Below, piece after piece: positions 7,471-12,715 of a stretch of DNA of 12,715 nt. The notes under the pieces were generated by a model that had not been told where the DNA came from, searched no databases, and saw only the letters and a program-made list of their open reading frames with translations. Numbering within the stretch: position 1 is the stretch's first letter; each line of letters begins with the position of its first letter. The stretch is from Gammaproteobacteria bacterium UBA1119 (GTDB lineage Bacteria > Pseudomonadota > Gammaproteobacteria > Pseudomonadales > Azotimanducaceae), in the NCBI GenBank assembly GCA_002313255.1, contig DCBA01000080.1, positions 1 to 12,715 of the forward strand. Direction: 5' to 3'. The translations under genes were made by a program, and so were the position numbers.

Positions 7471-8430
7471 CTATTCTTTGTCGGGAAGAGGAATGCGAAG
7501 GTCGAATACCTTGGTTAACAGTTCGCTTTTGGGTCTAGAGGGTAGACCTTTGTTGAGGATTGCGTCCATCCGGGTTTGCGCTTCAAGATGCACGTACCCG
7601 GGATCATCGAGTGCCTCAGCCAATATATAGAATTCGCCCGATTGAATTGCGTCAAAAACCAAGTTGGCGCATCGAGATGGCGCCATACCGAACGCTTTAA
7701 AGCGTTCGGCGATGGGGTTTGCTTTGGTGTCACTTGGCCGAGCTTCTTTGGCGATACCGCCATAACGTTCTGGCCGGTTCCGTTCTGATGTAACGATGTT
7801 TGTAGCGACTGCGTTGGGGCATAGGACGTGCACGGAAAGTGCGCCTCGAACCTCGTTGTAGAGGGCCTCGGTTAGTGCGACGCACGCGTGTTTGGTGACG
7901 CCATAGACGCCCTGTGCGCAACAGATACCGTCCTGCGACGAGGTTGTTACGATTGCGCCGGGAGCGTTTTGCGAAAGCATTTTCGGAACAAAAGTTCGTA
8001 CGCAATTCGCAACGCCCTTGACGTTGACGCCGATGACGAAGTCCCAATCAATATCTCTCGCGGTTAACACGCCACCGCCACCACCAACACCCGCGTTGCA
8101 GCAGAGTAAGGAGATGGGGGTATCAGGAAACGCTCTGGTTACGGTGTCGGCGAGTCCAGCCACGCTCTCTTGGGATGAAACATCCACGGTGCAGCCGAGT
8201 AATTTGACGCCCGCTGCGTTTGCTGCAGCGCTGAGGTTGTCCTCCGCTACTTGTATCGCTTCGGTTTCGATATCCGCGATGACGCCATGCATGCCTCGCG
8301 TAACTGCAGCTTCGACCAGCGCGTATCCAATACCTGAGGCACCTCCCGTTACGATGGCGACGCCACCCGAGAGATTCTCAATACGAGCATGGGCATTTTT
8401 GTGAGGCTCAGTATGGTGTTGTTCGCTCAT
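7471..8430 (-). CDS. Short-chain dehydrogenase/reductase (SDR)
   Basis: A 319-aa classical SDR oxidoreductase. The Rossmann-fold glycine motif is TGGASGIG (28-35). Asp53 at the end of the second strand (VIADIE) favours NAD(H) over NADP(H). NAG follows at 112-114. The catalytic tetrad is Asn136, Ser164 or Ser165, Tyr176 and Lys180 (YGVTK). Classical SDRs are about 250 aa; this one has an N-terminal His-rich leader of about 20 residues and a tail of about 50. The likely reaction is NAD-dependent alcohol oxidation or ketone reduction. AGGA lies 7 bp before the ATG. It begins 39 bp after the TauD gene stop on the same strand, so the two are very likely one transcript and may act in sequence. The gene also contains a perfect 22-bp palindrome. 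Confidence 0.92.
   Translation of the reverse strand: MSEQHHTEPHKNAHARIENLSGGVAIVTGGASGIGYALVEAAVTRGMHGVIADIETEAIQVAEDNLSAAANAAGVKLLGCTVDVSSQESVAGLADTVTRAFPDTPISLLCCNAGVGGGGGVLTARDIDWDFVIGVNVKGVANCVRTFVPKMLSQNAPGAIVTTSSQDGICCAQGVYGVTKHACVALTEALYNEVRGALSVHVLCPNAVATNIVTSERNRPERYGGIAKEARPSDTKANPIAERFKAFGMAPSRCANLVFDAIQSGEFYILAEALDDPGYVHLEAQTRMDAILNKGLPSRPKSELLTKVFDLRIPLPDKE
7688..7709. repeat. Perfect 22-bp palindrome within the SDR gene
   Basis: The sequence CCGAACGCTTT is followed directly by its exact reverse complement, with no spacer. It lies in codons for AERFKAFG near residues 241-248 of the SDR. A perfect 22-bp palindrome is not expected by chance in a window this size (about 0.003 expected with equal bases). 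It could be a protein-binding site or a transcript hairpin, or simply a coding coincidence. Confidence 0.6.
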
Positions 8431-8469
8431 TGATTGTCCTAGTTATCGATACTTATGATTCGACTAGCG

Positions 8470-9357
8470 CTATTCGAGAGCTATCTGACCGGGTTGGTAC
8501 GTCGTTGCGCGAACGTCTGGCAACGTACCGGCTAATTCAGTTGCGGGATTTCCGGCGACTCTGGTATGACGCATCACTCTGGGCTGAGAATAATCGTAAG
8601 GCGCAACGCGATGCAGGACTCGACGGTTGTCCCATATCGCTAGGTCGCCGAGTTGCCAGTGATGTTCGGTGACTCTCGGTGGTTGAGCTGCTAAGTCGAT
8701 CAACTCCGCGAGAAGTTTCTCCGATTGTTCTTCTGTCATGCCGGGGATGCCATACGCATGGCGTCCGATATAAAGCGATTTTCTGCTCGTTTCTGGATGA
8801 GTTTTGACCAACGGACGTAAAGGAGCCCCTTTCGTGTGGAAACCGTAGCCATCACCGGTTCGTGGAACTTGCCCTAGCATCTCGTGGGAATAGTAATTGG
8901 AATGCAGAGCACAGAGTCCGGCGATCCGCTGCTTCGTCTCATCTGTTAGGGCGTCGTAACCGGCTCGCATATCGGCCCACTGCGTTTCCCCGCCGCTTTC
9001 GGGTACCGCCATGGCTGTCAAGCAGGACGCCTTGGCGGCAAGTGGTTTGAAGGAGCTGTCGATATGCCAGCGTTCGTTCCCGCGTAATATCCAATAAGGC
9101 AAGTCGTTATCGTCAACGACCTCCCCGTTTGCGCGTTCATTGGAGATAGCGGCCAGTTCTGTTTCCAATTCGCCGAAACGCGACGCAAAGGCGATTTGGG
9201 CATCGTCGGACAGTGCCTGCATTGGAAAAATCAGTACACCGAATTCAAGAAAGGCTTGTTTCACGATGTCCCAATTCGCGTCGTCTAATTGTGCTAAATC
9301 GATGCCCGTGATCGAGGCACCCAGCGTAGCGTCCTTTGGCTCTATCGTTATCGACAT
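8470..9357 (-). CDS. TauD/TfdA family Fe(II)/2-oxoglutarate dioxygenase
   Basis: A 295-aa cytosolic oxygenase that should hydroxylate an organic substrate using O2, Fe(II) and 2-oxoglutarate, often releasing sulfite or an aldehyde, or cleaving an ether. The N-terminus (LGASITGIDLAQL, 12-24) and FGVLIFPMQ (39-47) are typical of TauD. The iron triad is His98-x-Asp100 (WHIDSSF) with distal His249 (VLHR). Arg260, eleven residues further on, is the likely 2-oxoglutarate ligand. GGETQWADM (122-130) is the usual family motif. All key residues are present. The substrate could be a sulfonate, an aryloxyacid, a carnitine-like compound or another acid; the sequence does not decide. It is the first gene of a two-gene run with the SDR, whose enzyme could oxidise the product. 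The ribosome site is weak; an inverted repeat lies 24 bp upstream of the ATG. Confidence 0.92.
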   Translation of the reverse strand: MSITIEPKDATLGASITGIDLAQLDDANWDIVKQAFLEFGVLIFPMQALSDDAQIAFASRFGELETELAAISNERANGEVVDDNDLPYWILRGNERWHIDSSFKPLAAKASCLTAMAVPESGGETQWADMRAGYDALTDETKQRIAGLCALHSNYYSHEMLGQVPRTGDGYGFHTKGAPLRPLVKTHPETSRKSLYIGRHAYGIPGMTEEQSEKLLAELIDLAAQPPRVTEHHWQLGDLAIWDNRRVLHRVAPYDYSQPRVMRHTRVAGNPATELAGTLPDVRATTYQPGQIALE

Positions 9358-9381
9358 GGTACGAATCTTAGCGTTAATAGG

Positions 9382-9398
9382 GGCTTGAGCGGCAAGCC
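9382..9398. promoter_or_regulatory. Inverted repeat upstream of the TauD-SDR pair
   Basis: GGCTTG, a 5-base spacer AGCGG and CAAGCC form a perfect 6-bp inverted repeat. It lies in the 98-bp gap between the divergent TauD and small acidic-protein genes, 24 bp before the TauD start codon. It could be an operator or an RNA hairpin in the TauD leader. On the plus strand it is followed by ATTTGTCTTT, but no plus-strand gene ends here, so a terminator is unlikely. Confidence 0.3.
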
Positions 9399-9458
9399 AT
9401 TTGTCTTTCGTGGTAACGGTAAGATCGAGCCTACGTTGTCACGCGCTGGGAGACGATG

Positions 9459-9698
9459 ATGTCAGGACAATTGAATCGTCGTAACGAGATCGTTATCGAG
9501 AAACTAGCGGGTGCTATCGATCGTATTGGCGAAGCGCTCAGGCTAAGTGATTGGAGCGAACCCATTAAGGAGGCGCCTGATTATGCGAATGACGAAAGTA
9601 TGTCGTTACCCTACCGCGGGAAATCCAATCTGCTTGTGGATGAAGCTGCCGACGAACTAAAGGAGCTCATTGCTGAGCTATCCGAAGAACTGGAATGA
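9459..9698 (+). CDS. Small acidic hypothetical protein, 79 aa
   Basis: I do not recognise this protein. It is highly charged with a net negative balance and has no signal peptide, membrane segment or cysteine. Two stretches look like amphipathic helices: residues about 5-27 (RRNEIVIEKLAGAIDRIGEA) and the C-terminal DEAADELKELIAELSEELE, which could form a coiled coil. A Pro/Tyr-containing linker joins them. Two ATG codons are adjacent (9456 and 9459). The ribosome site GGGAG at 9448-9452 fits the second better, with a 6-bp spacer. It is divergent from the TauD gene and ends 31 bp from the convergent LLM gene. A dimeric regulatory or adaptor protein is possible but not shown. Confidence 0.65.
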   Translation: MSGQLNRRNEIVIEKLAGAIDRIGEALRLSDWSEPIKEAPDYANDESMSLPYRGKSNLLVDEAADELKELIAELSEELE

Positions 9699-9729
9699 AC
9701 GCGTTCGACGGGCTAAATCTCCGCGGCGG

Positions 9730-10644
9730 TCAATCAAACGCGGAAAACACCTCTTCGTCGAGTTCCTGATATATCTCGGGCCGCTGAGGTCGGATCTGGG
9801 GTGTGAACTCGGTAATGCCCACGTCCAGGAAATCCCCGATTCGGTCGATCACGTACTGGGGTGATCCGATCATCGACCAGGCGTTCTCACCACGAATCTC
9901 TTCAGCCTTTTTTTCATCGTGAACGATGCGAATGGGTACGTGAACCGTCTTCTGGATTTCCGTCGGATCGCGCCCAACGGCTTCACAATGCTTCTCCAAG
10001 ACCCCTGATAAGTGCTTCACTCGTTCGGGGCTCGCGATCACATTCATGATGTCGCCATACATAGCGAGCGTCTTTAGCGTGCGTTTTTCACCACCACCGC
10101 CCACCATGATTGGGATCGGCTCTCCGTTGCCGCTTTTTGGAGCGAAGGCAGCTTGTTTGAGTTGGTAATATTTGCCGTCGTAGTCGATCCTTTCTTCAGG
10201 ATCCGAGTGGAAAAGCTTGCGAATGAGTTCACAGGCTTCTTCGAGTCGGTCCGAACGTTCGCGCATGGAGGGGAATTCCCATCCATAGGCCTGATGTTCT
10301 CTGACGTTCCATCCCGCACCGATTCCAAGCATAACTCGACCCGGCGCAACAACGTCTACCGTGGCCGCCATTTTTGCCATCAAGCCAGGATTACGGTATG
10401 TATTTCCGGCGACGAGAATGCCAAGTTTGAGATTCTCGGTAACGGCCGCGCATGCAGCTAACAATGACCAACCTTCGAGCGTATTCAGGAATTCATGCTC
10501 CATGATCTCGTCGGTGTGGTGCCATGGCGGAATGAAATGATCGTAGGCGAAAACGCTGGTCCAACGACCGGAGTCCATCACCTCGAGGACTGCTTTGATC
10601 TGGTCCCAAGTGGCTTGTTCGTTGACTAGCTGTGATCCAAACAT
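9730..10644 (-). CDS. LLM class (luciferase-like) F420/FMN-dependent oxidoreductase
   Basis: A 304-aa TIM-barrel enzyme of the luciferase-like monooxygenase superfamily. Signatures seen are SVFAYDHF (30-37), LKLGILVAGNTYRNPGLMAK (72-91) and PGRVMLGIGAGWNVREHQAYG (split: PGRVMLGIGAGW at 101-112, then EHQAYG), followed by MRERSDRLEEACELIRKLF. A second conserved part is PIPIMVGGGGEKRTL (176-190). These resemble the family often annotated as F420-dependent; FMNH2 use is equally possible from sequence. It should reduce or oxygenate a small organic substrate in the cytosol. The gene is separated by 109 bp from the RCC1-like gene upstream on the same strand, so a shared transcript is unclear. The ribosome site is a weak GTGGAT. 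Confidence 0.9.
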   Translation of the reverse strand: MFGSQLVNEQATWDQIKAVLEVMDSGRWTSVFAYDHFIPPWHHTDEIMEHEFLNTLEGWSLLAACAAVTENLKLGILVAGNTYRNPGLMAKMAATVDVVAPGRVMLGIGAGWNVREHQAYGWEFPSMRERSDRLEEACELIRKLFHSDPEERIDYDGKYYQLKQAAFAPKSGNGEPIPIMVGGGGEKRTLKTLAMYGDIMNVIASPERVKHLSGVLEKHCEAVGRDPTEIQKTVHVPIRIVHDEKKAEEIRGENAWSMIGSPQYVIDRIGDFLDVGITEFTPQIRPQRPEIYQELDEEVFSAFD

Positions 10645-10678
10645 GATGTATCCACTTTTTTATCTTCTATGAAGCTTA

Positions 10679-10704
10679 TCCAGGATGCCTCGGGACATCC
10701 AGGA
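10679..10704. repeat. Imperfect inverted repeat between the RCC1-like and LLM genes
   Basis: Nine-base arms TCCAGGATG and CATCCAGGA pair with one mismatch across an 8-base loop CCTCGGGA. The repeat follows the stop of the RCC1-like gene by about 50 bp on the minus strand. No T tract follows on either strand, so an intrinsic terminator is doubtful. A 3'-end stabilising hairpin or an operator for the LLM gene is possible. Confidence 0.3.
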
Positions 10705-10753
10705 CGACACTTCACTCGATCAGTAGCCACGGTTGGAGTGGACTAGCCTCGTC

Positions 10754-12715
10754 TCACGTATCCGTCGAAATCCTCGATTGAATATACGATTTGATGTCTT
10801 CGGCCGTTTCACGGGTGGCGCTATCACCGAGGGCGCCGTCAACCAGCGTCGCCCCATCGAACCCAAAGAGATAACGCAGCAACAAGAGACCGTCGGTTAG
10901 TGCGGTCGTCGAACCGTCGCCATCAATATCCAAATTCTCCGTGTTGTTGTTCAGGTAGGAAACGATGGTTTCACCATCCGAGCGAGCTGCCGAGGAGGCG
11001 AGAGCTCCATCTGTGAGAGTTGTCCCGGCGAACCCAAAAAGATGCCTAAGCACCAAAAGGCCGTCCGTTAGTGCAGTGGTATCCCCGTCAACGTCAATAT
11101 CAAAATGAAAACACGTACTGCAGTCGTATCGATTAAGCGGGTCCGTGCCGTCCATGACTTCTTGATCATCGGTTACCTGGTCTCCGTCGTCGTCGGTATC
11201 GGCCGTGTTACCGATACCATCGCCATCGGTGTCGACCGTTTCCGTTGCGTCTTCGGGAAACACGTCAGCGTTATCCCCTACTCCGTCTCCGTCGGTATCC
11301 TCGGTTTCCGACGCGTCGAAGGGAAACGCGTCAAGGTCGTCTAAGGTGCCGTCATTATCATTATCCGTGTCTAGTCGATTACTGACACCGTCTTTGTCGC
11401 GATCGAAAACGATACCGGGGACATTGGTCTGCCCCGCGCTATTCCGTCCCCAGCACGCAATCGAGGTTCCTCTAATGGTGCAGCCATGAAAACGGCCTGT
11501 CGTCAGTTGGTTTGGGCTTAATAGATCCGGAGCCATCAGTTGTTTGAATTCATTGTTACCCCAGCAGACCACCCCTGAATCGTCGATCGCGCAACTGAAG
11601 CCGTCGCCGGCACGGATCTCGGTCGGATTGCTCAATGCAGGAACGTCGGTCTGGCCGTCGCCGTTATAGCCCCAACAGCTGACACCCGCGCGATCCAGCC
11701 CACACGTATGAAATCCACCCGCACTGACCTGACTCGGGGTATCTAGAATGGGCGTGTCGGTTTGGCTGTCGCCGTTAAACCCCCAGCAGGTGATTCCTGA
11801 GTCCTCGACCGCACAAGAATGAAAGGCACCAGCACTTATTTGAGTCGGATTGTTAAGTTCAGGCACGTCACTCTGACCGTCGGTGTTATCGCCCCAACAG
11901 GTGATGCCATCTTCGACGAGGGCGCAACTATGGAACGCGCCACCTTCAACTTGCTGCGCGGCAGTCAGCGACGGTATGTCGGTTTGTCCATCACTGTTTG
12001 ACCCCCAGCATTTAAGACCTTCTTGTGCAATAGCGCAGCTGTGCGCGTCACCGGTACCAATCCAGGTTGGGTTGGTCAAACTGGGAATGCTGGTTTGACC
12101 GTAGTCGTTGGATCCCCAGCAGCGCAGGACTGCTTCCGCTATTACGCACGTGTGCATATCACCGGCCTGGACTTTTGTTGGATTGCTGAGAACGGGAACC
12201 TCGGTCTGACCGGAATCATTCCAGCCCCAGCATTCGATACCGGAGGTCACGATCGCGCAGGCATGAGACTCACCCGCATCGATTTTGGTAGGACCGTCTA
12301 GCGCCGGGACCGTCGTTTGGTCATGCTCGTTGAAACCCCAACAAACCACTCCAGATTCGTCGAGCGCGCAGTTAAAGTCCCACCCGGCTGTAACTTCTCT
12401 CGGGCGGCTTAACGGCGGGACGTCGACTTGGCCTTCGCCGTTGTAGCCCCAACAATGAACCCCATCGTCGTCCAACGCACAGGTATGCAAGCCGCCGGTA
12501 CTCACACCGGTTGGATTTTTTAGCTCCGGAACGGTGGATTGCCCGTAGCCGTCATACCCCCAGCAAACGATTCCTGTGTCATCCAGTGCGCAGGTATGCA
12601 TGCCTCCAGCGTCCAACTTCTGGGGATTGCTGAGCGTCGGAATCGTGGTTTGCGCTTCCTCGTTCCAACCCCAACAAAGGACCCCCGTATCATCGAGGGC
12701 ACAAGCGTGAAAACT
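10754..12715 (-). CDS. Modular surface protein: RCC1-like repeats, TSP type-3 repeats, dockerin-like tail (5' end outside window)
   Basis: The frame is open to the window edge, so the N-terminus is missing; 653 residues are visible. Residues 1-433 are about 12 tandem 37-residue RCC1-like repeats of the form xHxCALDDxGVxCWGxNxxGQT followed by VPxLxNPTxVxAG; both cysteines and CWG are kept in all twelve. Residues 437-531 are Asp-rich thrombospondin type-3 calcium repeats (for example TDGDGVGDNADVFPEDATET). A CxxC (532-535) leads into two dockerin/EF-hand-like units at 538-590 and 595-648, each starting DIDxDGD and containing ALTDGLLxLRxLFGF. The protein is probably exported and calcium-stabilised, with a beta-propeller ligand-binding or structural head. 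The TTG at 12616 is not a real start, because repeats continue upstream. Cell-surface location is inferred from the calcium modules and cysteines. Confidence 0.85.
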   Translation of the reverse strand, partial: SFHACALDDTGVLCWGWNEEAQTTIPTLSNPQKLDAGGMHTCALDDTGIVCWGYDGYGQSTVPELKNPTGVSTGGLHTCALDDDGVHCWGYNGEGQVDVPPLSRPREVTAGWDFNCALDESGVVCWGFNEHDQTTVPALDGPTKIDAGESHACAIVTSGIECWGWNDSGQTEVPVLSNPTKVQAGDMHTCVIAEAVLRCWGSNDYGQTSIPSLTNPTWIGTGDAHSCAIAQEGLKCWGSNSDGQTDIPSLTAAQQVEGGAFHSCALVEDGITCWGDNTDGQSDVPELNNPTQISAGAFHSCAVEDSGITCWGFNGDSQTDTPILDTPSQVSAGGFHTCGLDRAGVSCWGYNGDGQTDVPALSNPTEIRAGDGFSCAIDDSGVVCWGNNEFKQLMAPDLLSPNQLTTGRFHGCTIRGTSIACWGRNSAGQTNVPGIVFDRDKDGVSNRLDTDNDNDGTLDDLDAFPFDASETEDTDGDGVGDNADVFPEDATETVDTDGDGIGNTADTDDDGDQVTDDQEVMDGTDPLNRYDCSTCFHFDIDVDGDTTALTDGLLVLRHLFGFAGTTLTDGALASSAARSDGETIVSYLNNNTENLDIDGDGSTTALTDGLLLLRYLFGFDGATLVDGALGDSATRETAEDIKSYIQSRISTDT
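10772..11104 (-). repeat. Two dockerin-like repeat units encoding the C-terminal domain
   Basis: Two units of about 57 codons are alike in sequence: DIDVDGDTTALTDGLLVLR and DIDGDGSTTALTDGLLLLR, each followed by LFGF, a GAL segment and an amphipathic helix ending in SYL or SYI. Paired calcium loop-helix units are the hallmark of dockerins. Here the loop from the first Asp to the Asp before Gly-Leu-Leu is 13 residues rather than the usual 12. Confidence 0.7.
11417..12715 (-). repeat. 111-bp tandem coding repeats (37-aa RCC1-like units)
   Basis: About 11.7 units of exactly 37 codons with no length variation, continuing past the window edge. Each unit keeps Cys at position 4, Cys-Trp-Gly at 13-15 and Gln at position 21 in nearly the same spacing. 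The DNA copies have diverged clearly, so expansion is not recent. Confidence 0.85.

Noticed and set aside
11105..11489. Plus-strand frames across the TSP3 region as genes
   Set aside because: They are low-complexity shadows of the Asp-rich minus-strand repeats, with Ser/Val-rich translations and no ribosome sites.
12614..12616. TTG at 12616 as the start of the RCC1-like gene
   Set aside because: The same 37-residue repeat pattern continues in frame upstream to the window edge, so this is an internal Leu codon and the gene is truncated by the window.

Overview
The window looks like chromosomal sequence from a free-living Gram-negative bacterium, most probably a marine or sediment gammaproteobacterium. 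The signs are a lipoprotein signal peptide, a periplasmic protein with a TonB C-terminal domain, a MAPEG membrane protein, and a surface protein combining RCC1-like repeats, thrombospondin type-3 calcium repeats and a dockerin-like tail. GC content looks roughly balanced by eye. The taxonomic guess is inference. There are no RNA genes, insertion sequences, phage genes or CRISPR arrays. Thirteen protein genes fill almost all of the window, and two of them run off its ends.

Layout. (1) 1-1263, minus: a sialidase-like (Asp-box) lipoprotein whose C-terminus lies outside the window. (2) 1405-2933, plus: an unrecognised 155-aa protein, a possible hairpin, then a long glutathione S-transferase-like protein. 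(3) 5643-2971, minus: a three-gene run of a stand-alone PD-(D/E)XK nuclease with candidate metal-binding cysteines, a phytanoyl-CoA-dioxygenase-family 2-oxoglutarate oxygenase and a VOC/glyoxalase-fold protein. (4) 5864-7429, plus: a MAPEG protein and a TPR plus TonB_C periplasmic protein. (5) 9357-7471, minus: a tightly spaced TauD-type dioxygenase and short-chain dehydrogenase pair. (6) 9459-9698, plus: a small acidic hypothetical protein. (7) 10644-9730, minus: a luciferase-like (LLM class) flavin/F420 oxidoreductase. (8) 12715-10754, minus: the modular RCC1/TSP3/dockerin-like surface protein, with its N-terminus outside the window.

The common theme is oxidation and detoxification of small organic molecules. 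Two Fe(II)/2-oxoglutarate dioxygenases, an SDR, an LLM oxidoreductase, a VOC protein, a GST and a MAPEG protein lie within about 9 kb. The TauD-SDR pair (38 bp apart) and the PhyH-VOC pair (65 bp apart) are the best candidates for short catabolic pathways. No substrate can be read from the sequence. Nothing here is a clear-cut new system. The points most worth a second look are the nuclease heading a metabolic operon, the 37-residue two-cysteine RCC1-like repeats fused to a dockerin-like double repeat, the CDCC-motif lipoprotein family, and a perfect 22-bp palindrome inside the SDR gene.
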